From assembly GCF_000247815.1 (NCBI RefSeq), contig NC_021673.1, positions 109,826,898-109,890,897 on the forward strand: a stretch of 64,000 bases of DNA, written 5' to 3'. This document shows, piece by piece, positions 11,301 to 26,300 of the stretch. Every line of letters begins with the position of its first letter. Position 1 is the first letter of the stretch. The position numbers and the translations under genes are program-made. The notes under the pieces are model-generated. The model was not told where the DNA came from, made no database searches, and saw only the letters and a list, made by a program, of their open reading frames with translations. Source of the stretch: Ficedula albicollis. Taxonomy: Eukaryota > Chordata > Aves > Passeriformes > Muscicapidae.

Positions 11301-14300
11301 CTTTCTTTTACTATTCACAGGGCCTTGGCCTGTCTAGCACTGGAAGCTGCATGTTACCACCTTTAGGCACTGCAGCCATGTTCCAAACAAAATTATCTCC
11401 ACCCCTCCAGCACCGGGAGAGATGTACTCTGTATTTCACAGTGGCACTCTATGAATCCTTTGCAGTGGATCTGTTAGCTTTTTCAACACCACCCCTTAAA
11501 AACTTTCAGAGCGTGGCATTCTATGAATCCTTTGCAGTGGATCTGTTAGGTCTTTCAACACCACCCCTTAAAAACTTTCAGAGCTGAAGATTAACAGCTC
11601 TTCAGAAGTGCTTTTTTTTAAACAAACTAACACTGTTTTTCCCCTCAGAAGAAAAAGATATGTTTTAACAATTGTGATTCAATGCTACAGAGGGCTAATT
11701 TTAGCTACAGACACTGGATATTAAGATGACATCAGCTTGTATCTCCTTCAGTAATTCTGGATCTATAAGACAGTGAAAAGAGGAAAACCTCCATAAGCTA
11801 TTATCATTCTCCTCAGGCCTCAAATCCCCTTGAACTATGCAGTTTCAGCTTTCCACAGTGAAATAAAACCTTAAAGATTGATAATAATGACTGAGATATT
11901 TATTTATTTTTGAAAATTAGAAAACAATTAAATATTAAATTGAGCAAGAATATGACATCCTAGAAGTGCCGTGTTCATCTGACAAATGAACATGGGTTTA
12001 TTTATTCATGGTAATTCTTTACAGCTGAATTCTAAATATTCATTGACACATTTCACAGAAAAAAATGGAACTTCAGTAACAATTTCTGCTAAAAAACAGA
12101 AACTGAAAAATATGTTATTCTATTTTACAAATTATGTTGAGTAAGTAGCTCCAAAAGATTTCCTAATCCTTTTTCTAGAATAAATCAGATTATATTTCTT
12201 TACTTACAAAGTTCATCTACATGGACCTCCACTCTGACCTTCAGTCTGTTCCCATATAATGTTTAGCAGAATGTAGGTACAAGTATTACTTTAGAACTAT
12301 CAATTCTTCCATAACCTCTAGAAGTAGAACACTTGGTAAATCTCAGTGGATCCTCTAAAAACTTAACTCTGTCTCAGCATAACTGGATTACATGTGAAAC
12401 TGGCATTTATCTACATGGCAGACAAATTACCCACACATTTCCACACATACATGATGCTGAAAGCTTTAGCACTGAAGCCTGCAAAACAAATTACCCACAC
12501 ATTTCCACACACACACGATGCTGAAAGCTTTAGCACTGAAGCCTGCAAAAGAGCTGAAAGCTAAAATGGAATTCATGGAATTTCAGAGATTCCTTCTTCT
12601 GTCATAAATATATATGACTTTATAGAGTATGCAAGCAATTAAAACTTAAAGAGCAGTAGTTTCAGTATGCTCTTCTGACACTAAGTTTTTTAGAATTAAT
12701 GCAGCAAAATTACATTCTACTGCTTTAAGTTTCTTTTTTGGGAGTTCTTCCTTGAATCCAGGAGGATTTCTCATTTCTGCTGTGTATCAGAAGGTCTGGA
12801 CTACTAGTGCAAATTTTTAAGGCACAGTTTCTTTAAAGCTGCACTGTCAATGCTTACAGTCATTTCTCTAGTAATCAGTACAAGAATTTGAAAAGAATGA
12901 TTCATGTATGTTGAATGAAGTTTTAAAAAACTGTTTTAGTTGGCAAATCTGCAGATGAAACGCGTTCTTTGTCATCTTTGTGAGTGCGTTCACCTACAGA
13001 AGACAGAAAAGAGCAGAATCTTTCTGGGTCCTTCTAAATTACAGACACCCATTACAATGCTGTTTAGTCACCTTTGGTTTTCTGTGCTACCGCACCTAGA
13101 CTGCCAATAGATCTAATTCCCAAAAGACACTGCCTTCTACGTTTTCTTGTCTCACCCCAGTGAAACTTCAGGCACAGAGCTGTTCTGTACAAGCCTGGCC
13201 TCAGGACACAGTCAAACAGTAACACACAAAAAGGGACTCTCTTAGTCCTTTCTGTGACAGCTGTCGGTGTCCTCAGGTTCTTACCATAACCCTGCTGTTG
13301 TCCTGGATAGCCTTGTTGGCCGGGATATTGCTGCTGTTGTGGTGGATAACCCTGCTGTTGGGGTGGTCCTTGATATGCATCTTGCTGCTGACCATATTGT
13401 GAGTTTCCTGTAAGATCATTGCAAGAAAGCAAAAACTCATAAAGATACCTATTTTATCATTTTTTTTCCTTCTAAGATGCACAGCCAACAACACAAGAAC
13501 AAAATGAAAATGCAATATTGATTTCAAAAACTGAACAAAACAAAGAAAACTCAAACCAAACAGAAGGAACTCGGCCAAACAAACTGCAGTTAAAGCCAAT
13601 TTTGCAAAGTTGAACTGCAGCATTTTCAGCATCTCTGCCAAACGAGCATTACATTTACTGGAACATCACAGTCATAAGATCATGACTATGCTAAATAAAT
13701 AAAAAAAAAAAAAAAGACAAAATTAAGGACAGCTACAAGAGCACAGACTAGCTACACAAGATCAGCAAGCTGTTTCCTAACGGCACTATAATTATACAAA
13801 ATATATACACACACAAAAAGATATACAACTGAACCAACAAATTTATGTTAAAATAAAAATTTCCATTGAGGTAAAAAAAAAAATTCTCTAGAGTGTTTTA
13901 GTCATTTTACTGTTGTTAGAATGGCAAATTGTGGTTATATATTTTAGGTGTTTGCAAGAAATTATTCTGAAGGCTTCAGGTTCCCTGCCATTTCCAAGAC
14001 AGCCAGCAACTAGTATTCTACGAGAGCTTTGCATGGGTATAAGTTGTGTTGTGCAAGAGTCTCTGTTCCCGTTGCGGGTGGGGGAGGAAAGGGAATGTAT
14101 GTGCGTATGTGTGTGAAGGTATATAGATACCTCCTTCGTAGTAATGTTGTGAGGAATCCTCATAAGGCCTATCGTAGCCTTGTTCAGGATACGACGGTTG
14201 CTGATAACCGTAATCATTATGACCTACATCAATTCGACAAGAGACAGGAAGAAACGTTAATGGCCTCTGAGTGAAAACCCTAAAAATATTTCATTTCTCA

Positions 14301-17300
14301 GAAAAATGAAAAAAAAAAATTCAACTGGATATACATGAAAAAGAATTTTCAATTGTATTAGCCAAAGACTTATTAATATGATTTCCTTTTATATTGAATT
14401 AACATGTGACAGGGGAAAAAAAAAACTTAATGCAGTAGCTCTAGAAACATCACAGCAAGGGATGGTCTTAACCTTCCGATAATCCTTGTTGGGGGAGTGG
14501 GGGGGAAGTACTTCATCTTTCACTCAAAAAAAAAAATGAAAGCATTTAGGCCTTTCACATGTAAATAACCTGAATTAAATTAGAATGAACAAAGAAAGCA
14601 ATTATCATACTTTGTCTAACACCTGTTCTGCTGATCTCCAATTCAAAAGCATATGCTAAAAGCAGTGTGAAATATAACAAATAAAGCTCAATGAAGTTAT
14701 GAACCATCATCTACATTAAATTCTGTTTTTGAATGACAGAAATATAACACTCTCAATGTGTTCCCTACAAACAGAATTCCTACTGAAAGTCTTAAGAAAA
14801 CTTTTCCTCTTGCATTCCAGTCCTGAGCAGATTCATTACAAACAAACCTTTCTATTCAGAGACTACAGGCATCTCTGATTAAGAAACCAATACATGCAGT
14901 AAGCACCCCACCTGTTGTTGGTTTTAGTACACATACATTTTGTCTTACAGATGACCAAAACATATCTTATTGCTAGCTTGGTCAAGAATACGTGCCAAAA
15001 CTTTGTTTACATTTGAGATTAAATAATACAAATTTGGAATAAAAATTTTAGATACAATAAGGAAAGGAGGAAACAGTTCTGAAACTTAGTGGTTTTGTTA
15101 TCAGGTCTGCAACTGTACAATACATCACTGACTGAATCTTACATTCATACATAACCATCAAAACAAGTCTTAAAATATGCTCCTTGTATTACACATAAGA
15201 GTAATAATGAGGCAATGATAAAGGTGACCCTTAGAAGGAATAGATCTTAGAAGTAATCTGTGCTGCCACAGTGCTGTTGATAGTAACATAAAACTGCCCT
15301 TACTAGAGTATATTAACAATTTAGTGCTCATGTGTGTTCATAAATGCTCCAAAATTAAAGCTGAATAATTACCAGTTAACACAACTTGTAAAATAACGCT
15401 GCACACACACCTCCAGAAACTAACACATTTATGCTAATACAGATATGGCTTGATGTATCTTAAAATCAATTTGATGGAAACTAATACAAGATATGGCTTG
15501 ATGTATCTTAAAATCAATTTGATGGAAATTAAATTCAAATAACTGACTTGCATCCCTTTACTTGTTATGAGTAGCTGCTTTGGCAATTACACAGCTTTGC
15601 TTTGTATACATTTCTTAAACATTAACATCTACCACATTTCTTGAGCTTCATAAGATACCATTAAGTTGCACACATGGTTATCACAGTAGTCAGGAGTCGG
15701 CATCTTTGTTCTCTCAGTCTCGGCTCAGCCTGAAAACAAGTTCAACTTTCTAACTTATAATACAATCCAATAGTCTTCAGCACTCCAAATTACCAAAGGT
15801 AGGAGGACAGATTTTTGAAATTCAAAGTTTCAGTCTTGTCTTAAAAGTACTGAGGGGACATCTAAAGAGGATTCACATTTCCAATATCCTCAGGGCAGGG
15901 ACCACTTTATTCCTATATAAATGTTAAACTGAAGGCCCATACCACGTCAACAATAACACATTTATGCGACTTACATGTAAACGAAACACTAAGTTTAAAA
16001 AGTAGAGTATTTACAGAAAAAACCCACATCTTTTTAGCAAGTTTTTTCAGTTCAGTAAAATTCTTAATAAAAGGATATCGCCCCCTCTCTTTTTGATAAT
16101 AAAGTTATGACTGTTTAAATTCATCTCAATTATATTAGATATGCTAAGGAACTCTCAATTCTTTGAGAGAAACCAATTATTTCCATTATTTTGAAATACT
16201 AAAACTGTTGTTAAGAGTTTCAAATGGGAATTATACAAATTACATGTTTTAAGTTGTAAATTTAACTAGTCATAGTAACTTAAACTGTAGTAAGAATTCT
16301 GAATTTGGAAGGTTTTGTAAATGTGAGGTATGATATCCAATTACTATTCTGGCCTCATCCCCTAATTTTGGGCATATGACTACATAAGTATTGGGCAGGT
16401 ATAGAAAATGGGAAAGTTAACATTTATGAGAGATTACCATCAGGGTAATATTGCTGGTTCATGCCTTCTGGAGGACCTTGTCCACCATGACTGTATTGGT
16501 CCCCATAATAGTCTTCCTGGCCTGAGTACTGCTGTGGTGGGCCTGAAAAACCACAACCAGTCAATACGTAAATAACTTGTTTTCTCTGTTATAAAGCCTG
16601 CTAATTTCTGATTTTATTATGAGAAATATATCTCAAATGTATTCCCCACCCATATTGCTGCATTACAGACAACGTATGTAATCTGATTTATTTAAAAAAA
16701 TAAGTAAATATATCTATCTACATATACAAACACACAGTTGTTTGGCTGCATTAGACTGAGACTATATATATCAAAATTCAGTTTTGAGCTCATTTTAGGA
16801 ATATGTGTATAACAGACTAGGGTTTTAAAAATAAAATTATTCCGTGTTGGAAAGGACTAAAAAGAAAAAAGAGAACCAGTATTGTGGAACATAGTTCCTT
16901 TTTATAATTGAATGAGTTCTGAACCAAGTAGGTATTCTGCTCCTTTTCTGTACCTATCATTTAAATATCAGAACAAAACTCTGCATCAGCATATCTGAGA
17001 TGCATAATTTCAGAATGCATAATCTCAGAAAGAAACAAAAGAAAAAGAAAAAAAACTTGTCTTCACACTTCATGGTGATAGCAATAATCTCTTGCTGCAA
17101 GAACCACCCTTAAAAACGGTAACAAAAAGAGTGTGCAAACAAAGTCTGTCACCAAATGACTTGACAGAAATTTGGTGTAAGCAAGAAAGTGATGTAAAAT
17201 GGTTTTAAACATGGTTATTTAAAATCAGTGTAAAAATACTGAAGTGAATTCCTACCTTGCTGTGGTGGCCTGTAGGGAGGAATCTGTCTCTGCCCCATCA

Positions 17301-20300
17301 TGTGATTTCCTTGGTTAACTTGGCCCATCATTCCCATCGGTGGCTGCTGCCCCTGATAATGCTGGCCACCTGCCTGTGGCATGTTGTATTGCTGGGAGGG
17401 AGGCTGCTGGTGCATCATTGGACCTGCAAAAGGAGAAGCAGCAAAAATGTCCAATATGCAAAAATGATTTGTGATTAAACTTTTACAAAAGAACGTGGAA
17501 AACCTAACCTTTAAAAATGGACCAAAAAAGGCTCTGCATGCTGTTCCTGGACCTATGCTAATGCAGGTGAACAATCTAGTAACCAACCTACAAAAGAGAA
17601 GTCAGCCTAAATAAGGCTGCTTTTTAGATGATTTTTCTTAAAACCACAGGTATTAGTTTACACATACACAAAGATAATTGAAACACTTTTATGATTTTTT
17701 GTTTTAGAAAATATCTTCAAAAAAAGTGTAGGTGAAAACCTGATGGTGAAACCTTGTTAAGTCATAGAAAAATTATTTAATGTTTGTGATCTCCTTAGAG
17801 CATAGTTTCAATAAACACATAGTTGCTGTTATATTCCATCAACAAGCCACTAAGCTGCTATCACAAAATCAACAATTTTATTTAGCCTGTAAAGGCAAAC
17901 CACGTGAACCAGACAGGCAATTACACAACAGGCATATGCAGAAGAAGATCCACAGAACACAGGCTCTGCCTGACACTGAACAGTCTGTAACAAAAAAAAA
18001 AAATCTTTCATACCAAGTTGCACCAGGTTTCTATGAACCACAGGAAGAGACCAGGAGGGATCAAGTACTGTCCATGTTTTACCAACTGACAAAATCTGAT
18101 TAAGGCTGTACTTGGAGAAATGCAAATTTCAGTAATGAAAACAGACAGTTAAAGAGCACCCTACTGACACCACACAGCAATGAAAACGATGATTACACCA
18201 TTTCATTATATGAGATTGCAGGTTAGACTGATGTAACATTTAACAAAGAACAGACTCTGTGCCTCCTCTGTAGTACCACTTCAGAAAAGAGTTAGTCCAA
18301 TATCAAAAACGTGAGGAGAAAGCTGTGACAAGGAGCTAAACTTTTTTAAACAACATATTTTTGTTGTTTATTATAAATGTATTAATTCAAACCGCTTCAC
18401 ACATACTGCCCAGTCTATAAATGGTAAAACTCAAAGACAACAAATAACTAGCAGTCTCACTTTAAAAAAAAAACTAAAACAAACCATGATATCAAACATC
18501 AAATTAGCAGAGCCACTCCTAAGTGTCATCCAAGGAGAAAAAGGAAAATACCACCTACTTTCCATATGCTTAGATTTTTCCATTCCATTTAGTATTTCTA
18601 AACAAGTAGGTGCTGAAGCACAAGCAGAAAGTCCTGTGCGAAACTACAGTACTGGGAAAATGCCTAGATACAATCAAGTGACAATGGATTTATACAGGCA
18701 AAGGAATATGTAGTCATTTAGATCCTGTCTATGCAGAGTTATGAGGGAAAGTTAAGATGGTATGAATTAATGGTATGAATTCAAAATACATTAGTTAAAT
18801 CCCATAAAACCTCTCTTCTTGAGTGGCCTCAGCTTCATTTTCCTCTAAAGATAAACATTGGCCACTCTTAAGAAGATTCAGTTATGCTGCTATCCTTCAG
18901 TATGGCAAGTTTTGGTGTCCCAACTTTAAAGTTAAAAAAAAGGGTTAAAGATGTACTTATTTTAGTTATTGGCAAAATACATTTCCTTTTTTGATCTTCT
19001 AAACAAGCAGGTAATTTTGATTATTCCATTTCACTGCTCCTCTCTTTGGAGCTACTAAGAAACATTAGGCAGTCTTGAAATAAAAAAAGAAACTTGTTGC
19101 CATAATATTCCTAGATCTCAAGAAAGCTTGTTAATTAACAATATTAATATTAGTCACAATACAATGTGATAAAATGTGTTGGGTCCCCATGGTGCAATGT
19201 AGAGATTTTCTGTTTGCTTTTTAAATTAGAACTTCATTAACGCTTTGTAGAGCCACAATGAGAATTCACTACCCTGTATCAGGCTGTGTGTTGTGCTCAT
19301 AGCAGACGGCCTGGCTGCCTTCCAGTTTGGTTCTTCTTATTAAGAAGATACCTAAAAGAACCACCATGGTTCATGCCTCATGGAACATAACCATTTTATG
19401 CAGCAGTTTTGAGGAATGAGGGAACTTTCAATTTATTCTTCCATTTGAAAAATCTAGCCTAGGAAAAAGCTACGTTTATTCATCATGTAATACTTAATAT
19501 GACATAAAATCCCAAAACATAATAAAAATCTTAAGACTATTAATTCATTATCTACTTGGACAAGGACAAACTTGAGAACTGGCCCCAAGAGAAACTTATG
19601 AAGTTCAACAAGTCCAAGTGCAAGGTGCAGCACCTGGGTTGGGGCAAACCCAGACATGAGTTCAGAGTGGGAAACTCACTGAGAGCAGCACTGAGAAGAA
19701 CATGAGGGTTTGCATCGATGAAAAGCTGGGTCTAATCTGGCTATGTGGGCTTGCAGCCCAAAAAAACAACTGTATGCTGGGCTGCATGAAAAAACATGGC
19801 CAGAAGGTCAAGCGAGGTGATTCTGCCCTTCTGCTCTGGTGAGATCCCACCCACAGCGCTGTATCCAGCTCCAGGGTGCCCAGCACAGGAAAGACACAGA
19901 CCTGTTGGAGAGAGTCTAGAGGAAGGCCACAAGGATTATCAGAGGGAGAGAGCATCTCTCCTATAAGGAAACACTGAGACAACATGGAGAAGAGAAAGCT
20001 CCAGGGAGACCCCACTGTGGCCTTCCAATATTTTGAGAGGGCTTTATAAAAGGGAGGGAGATGGACTTTTTATACAGGCAGATAGTGACAGGACAAGGGG
20101 CAATGGTTTGAAGTTGAAAGAGGGTAGGTATAGATTGGATATAGGAGGAGGAAATTCTTCCCTGTGAGGGTGGTGAGGCACTGGAAGAGGTTGCCCAAAG
20201 AAGTTGTGAATGTCCCATCCCTGGATGCGTTCAAGAGTAGGATGGATGAGGCTCTGAGAAACCTGGGCTAGTTGTAGCACAGGCAGGGAGGCTGGAACTA

Positions 20301-23300
20301 TATGATCTTTCATGTCCCTTCCCACCCAAGCCATTCAATGATTCTATAATGTTTTCTAGTATTTGTGGCATATATTTTTACAAGCACCCTAAAACACAGT
20401 TCTTGAATCTCTGATCAGGTAACAACAAATTACATTTGGTGGAAGTCACAACCTCTTCCAGACTTGGAGGTAAGACTTTCATATATAAAGCTCACATAAC
20501 TGTGAGCTGCAAGAGAATGTTCATTGCTTTCAAAAACTCTCCATAGAAACCCTGTTTTTTGTGAGTTTCTAGAATTATTTAATCCAGAGAGGACAAAGTA
20601 TCTTGTTTGTACACAGTTCAAAATGCATCCAAAGAAAAACTGTGTTAATATTACCTCTGTAAAATAGGCAAGTACAAAAGTTAACTGGTCTACATTATCA
20701 AGACCACATATTTTTGTTTTGTAGGTGTAGGCAACTTCGAGCAATTACAGAAAAAAAATAACTTCTGCTACAGCCAGTATCTCCTAAGGAGGCCTCATGT
20801 AGACAGAAAAAAAGGTACGTGGATTATGGACTACTACCTGATATTCTTGTAAGTACAGTGACACAGCAGGATCTCCTGACAAGAAAGGACTTTTGGCAAC
20901 TGACAATCTAGTCTTCACACAGGTAAGACAGAAAGAAACAGAAATACAAGCTGAAAGTAGGTCCCAGATAAAGCTTACAAATCTGAGACCAGAAGTGCAG
21001 AGGATGAAAGAGCTGCAGAAAAGTTTAGTGGTTTAAAAACGTCTCCTTAGCATCATCCCTTACGCTGAAACTCAGATACTGGTAATAATAGCAACGAGAG
21101 GACAAGAATAACCACTGACATGGTTGAGGTAATAGCAATGAGAGGACAAGAATAACCACTGACATGGTTGAACCTTTTGATGAAGTAGAGAAGTGAGGAG
21201 CCACATCCACAAATGAACTGGTGACTCTGCTGTTCTGACTGAAGAGCTATGGGAATAGGTATGACCAAAAAGCAGCAGAACAAGCTACTGATTCTTCAGT
21301 CTTCTAAACTACACTGGTTGTGCTGCCCATGGGTCTATTCTTTAGGCATTTCACAATGCACACCTGCATAGATGAAGCAACTGGATATCCATACCTAGAG
21401 TATCAGCAAAGCCCACCATGGCAGACCTACCAGGGTCAATCTCATCACTGTGTCTACTGATACAAAAATAACAAAATATAGATCACTGCAGCATCCCTCA
21501 GCAAAGCTTTTTCGCTGTTTTTCCATAGTTAGAGAAAAAAAATTAAAAAAAAGCTTGTTTTTTCAATGATGGTTTTAAGCCTTGTGATAGCTATCTCAGG
21601 AACTATAATGTAGGGTCAATTTAACTTGACAAACACTACAATTCAGATGTGCTTAGTCAAATGAACCACCATCTGAAAGATGTTTTAACACCAGGAGCAG
21701 TTTAAACATTATCTCAAAAGACTTTGAGGATAAAAAACTTTTGCTACTCCTAATGTATGATTCAGGCTGCAAACTGAAGACAGTAGACACTTCTCCACAC
21801 TTTATTACTCCACAAACTTCTCATCTCAAAGTGAACCATAATTTCAGGTATGATGTATGATTAAAAAAAAAAACTAGAACATAAAATGTCATAAAAAAAT
21901 TCCTTAGTTACCAACATTGCCTTTCATGTTTCACCCTACGGACAGAAGACAAAAGCACAAGCTCTGCAGCAGCTGTTTATATCTTTTGTTTTTTCATGAC
22001 AAAACTACAGTGTCTTCCACAGTTGGTTGTCTTACACAATGCAGCTATAGCATGATGGTGTTTCAGAACATGGAGGCAATTTTATTTCCCTTTTAATAGA
22101 TTTTAAAAAAACAATGAGACTGCCCTGCCTTTTCCATAACATCTTGACTACTGTAAGCAGTCAAGGTACTGAAACCTAACAGTCTCAGCTTACATGGGAG
22201 TGAACAGATGGAAAGACATTCATAAAAGGCAGTAAAACTCAGAAATCACTTTATGCTGGTCTGCCATACCCCAAATATGTTTCTATTTTAGCTAACATTG
22301 GATGTTCCTATCTTTACATTCCATTCTATGTGCACAACAAAAGAACCAGAAGCTGCACCTGCCTCATCTCTACTCTTTCCATATCTTCATATTTGCTCAT
22401 AAGTGAAAGAGGTCTAAAATTTTAATGGAATTTTTCCAAGGTTATATAAATTAAACTATCATTTAAAAATTTCAGCCCAGAATTGATAACTGGTCTCCCA
22501 ATTACTGACTCAACATGACACTGTCCCGTAGGAGCCACCAGTAAACTAGTTCCCTTCCCTTACCACAGGCAACATTTAATGCTCATTCAACAGAGATTGG
22601 GAGTTTGGCAACTTTGTGTCAAGCTCTCCTAGCAAGGGAATGGAATCCCAGCAAAAGGATCTGAGAAATAAGAAACACAGTCTGTGGGATGGCCACATAT
22701 AACAAACAGAGTTTCTTACACGACCAAGCTACAATTTCTTGGTTCTTACTTGTAATATGTATTAATTTTACTATTAAGTATTATTCCCTGAGTGTGAAAG
22801 ATTTGTTCAACATAAAAAAAGAGGAATTTCCATGCAAGTTTCAGGTTTCAGAAAAATCATGCTTACATCTCCCCTCTGAAAAGTCAAAAACTGGCAACAC
22901 TTGAAATTTTTTTTCAACCTGTTTGCCATACACAAGAAGAAATGCACCCATAAGAACATAGCTTTTTTCAATTCATTCAGTTCCTTCTGCCTCCTATCTT
23001 TTCCAAAAAGGTAGCCAATATTCCTTGCAGATGTCCCGGGTTGGTATATTAACTTTTCAATGATATCATCTACAGAATCTTCCACTTAGAACATTTTCTG
23101 CTTTTTAAGTAAAAATTACTAGAATTCATTTTTTTAAATGGACTGACTATATAAAGTCAATCCCATGAAAACTTCGCTTCTCATTTAAAGTATTCCTCTG
23201 GATAGCATTTTATAATAGCGCAAATTAATAATGAGTAGAGAGTGGATATATGAAGTAAATCCAGCAAACAATTCTGTTACTATGCACTTTATTTCTTAAT

Positions 23301-26300
23301 TAGTACTTTTTCATTTTTGTCTTGGTAACATCATCTGCTTCACAAGGTGTATATATACAGCAAAATGTTTTGGTAGCAAGTGCACATACAGAGGTTATGT
23401 TCAAGCATAACCCAAGTGTTAGAGCAAACTTTTCTGAGTGTTATGGTGGTTTTATCTATTATATAATAGTATGCTCTTTTATTTTTTCCCCTAGAAGTAT
23501 TGGCTTCATTCAGTACATGGTAGGTATTACTCACTGAAAAATTATTTCAGTATCTTGTTTCTTCCTAATAGTTCATGCGAGATGTGATGCCTAGTCAAAC
23601 ACTGAAGACAGAATTATTAATTTATTCATAGGTTTTCTTATGGTACCCATAAGTAATTTGTCCAAATCTTCATAATGAATATACTTTCACAACTCTCCTG
23701 TGAAATCAGATGGTATCGTAATCTTACCACCAGATTTATTCCTCTACAGATGAGGAATTCATATAGGGAAAGATTAAGGTCAAAAACATCTACTAATTTT
23801 TAACAGCCAACTTGAGATGCTAAGACCTCATCTTGCAGAATATTTAGCATTATATTTAGCTAGTGATGTTATTAACTGACAGATGTAGTAGGATCTCTCA
23901 TTTTCAGTATGGATCACTCCTGTAAGTCAAAGAAACAAAGCATACTTAGGGGTTCACAAATGTCTCCTGACAACAATACTGAAGTTCAGAAATTTTGGTT
24001 CACTTCTGTTTCTGAATTGTTGCACATGTGACTGGTTAAGAAATCTTAGAGTCACAATCCATTTATTCTCATTTTGCTAAACTGCACTGAGTGCATTTCC
24101 TAGCAGCTCATTCTTGTTTCTTCACTTAGGTGAGAAGCCTGGAGTGGTCATGCCTGGCTGAGACCTCTGCCCAGCCGACTTGGGCTTGGCTACCTACCTC
24201 TGAATTTCTCATGGTCTCACAGATGACTCTGCTGTTCTATGTCCAGCTGTCTTGGAGTCACAAGAGAGTAAAGAGTGGGCTTGGCTACCTACCTCTGAAT
24301 TTCCCATGGTCTCACAGACGACTCTGCTGTTCTATGCCCAGCTGTCTTGGAGTCACAAGAGAGTAAAGATATAAAAATACTTCCTCTAATTCATCATCAA
24401 ACTTCAATACACATGTAACAACTAAGAGCAGAAAACTGCGGAAATGCACTAAGCAGACCTGATTGGGAGTAATCTTAGATCAAAATAACAAACATGCCCA
24501 TCTACAGACTTAAGACTTTGCTTGCATAACAGACAACTTTCAAAGCCTTGGTCTAAAAAAAGGGGCACCTTCACTCCTACATTTATAAATGAAGTGCTCT
24601 ATTTATTAATGTTTTTGCGAGACGTTGAAACATTCTAAAGAATAAAATTTTTCACCCCACTGCCCTCTGCTTCTGTGAAACCTCTGCAAAAACCAGAACC
24701 AGCCTTGAAGCAGACACTTGGAAAGAAAAAAGTCTCAGCCTAAAGGGTCAAAACTTGGCAGAATTAGTTACACAATGCGAAAGCTTGCTGTGGCCCTAAT
24801 GGCAATGGTACCATTGTTCTAACCAAACATTTTGCTCTTGTTCTTGAACCTATTTGGTAATACTGTTTTATTCTTTATTCCCCAAAGTCACTTCAGTACC
24901 ATCATTTGATCAGAACAGAAACCTTTTAAGTCCATTTCTGCTTCATTTATAATGACCAGTTTTCAAGTTTAACAGAGTACTGAAAACACAACAGGGGAAT
25001 ATTATGGGGAAGAATAAATAATGCTACTTTGAGATGGAATCATCTCCCAAATTTTAGGCCAGTCACAGAAAATTGTTTTTCTGTGGAGTGACTTGCTAGA
25101 TGGCTCTCTCACACATACTCCTACACAATTATTGCTAACTCTGCAACTAAAAAATCTGAACAGAAATGGCATAGGGTTTTTACACAGCATCTTACAACAT
25201 TCACAAAATTACTACACTATGTATCGCCCAGAATACAGAGATAACTTGCCAGTTCAGAGAAACAGTCAAAAATATTCCCACTAACGATTTCCTCTGCTAC
25301 GTGCCTATCTTTTGTGTCTTCCACTGATATACTTTAAGAAAAACGCTATTAACAATGCGGATGTTGAAGGCCTCAGACCTCCTACTTTCTCTACTGGTAA
25401 GAAAAGTGCAGAAACAGCTACTGTCATCATGCCTTTCTTTTAGCCTCTCATTAAGTTAGTCTTTTGTCTGTTTTGCACCTTTCTGTAACCATTAGTATGA
25501 CCTGGTCTGTCTGTACACCTCAGGAACAGATGGTATCCACATATAAAAAAGTGGAGCTTTGGTTTGTCGTATGTCTTCCAGCAGGTGCTATGTACAGATG
25601 CAATGCAGTAACAGACCTAACAGGTAAGCTGAAAATACTGATCTGACTTGTAAAGCACCTCTATAAGAATATGCAGTACATATACACAACTTAATAATTT
25701 GGAGCACTGTTACTCTAATGCACATTTTAATTCCACAATGTCCTCACACTTCGACAAGGACATCAAAACACCAACGGAGATATCTTAGATACAAAATTAG
25801 TTTTGATTTTTACTATATATACAAGGACATCTCACGAAAACGGAAGACAGTACTGGAACTGAATTTTGCTTCTCTAAGACTAAACAGACATTCCATGCAT
25901 ACAGCAGAAAACAAAGACTAACTAGGTATAACAATTTGAGGGCTTTATGACTTTAATTTTTCAATTTAACCAAGAGACTTAAAAGCAGAGATTTCTTTTA
26001 TCAACTTGAATAACGCTTAGCTAGAAGTGTAAAGTTTGAAAAAGACAAACAGTAGTTTCAGCTTATAACTGATGAAAGTAGATTCATTCCCAGATTCTCA
26101 CATAATAGCTGAAAATATTCATTGTCTGCAAATCAACAAAGTCACACATACATGTGTCTGCAAATCAACAAAGTCACACATATATGGGAGAAAAGAGATG
26201 TAGAATCTTTCAAACATAGGTAAAGATTGTCTGCAAATCAACAAAGTCACACATACATGGGAGAAAGGAGATGTAGAATCTTTCAAACATAGGTAAAGAA

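Larger units (their letters stand above)
10616..13284 (-). other. SS18 intron 9 (2669 bp) with two tandem duplications
   Basis: AT-rich intron containing two-copy tandem duplications at 11441-11584 and 12422-12549 and a short A-run near 10632. Nothing gene-like was seen. Confidence 0.85.

Noticed and set aside
13064..13432. 122-codon frame starting upstream of the SS18 exon 9 sequence
   Set aside because: Only 13285-13407 is exon. The rest is intron read-through past clear splice sites. The same applies to frames around exons 4, 5 and 6.
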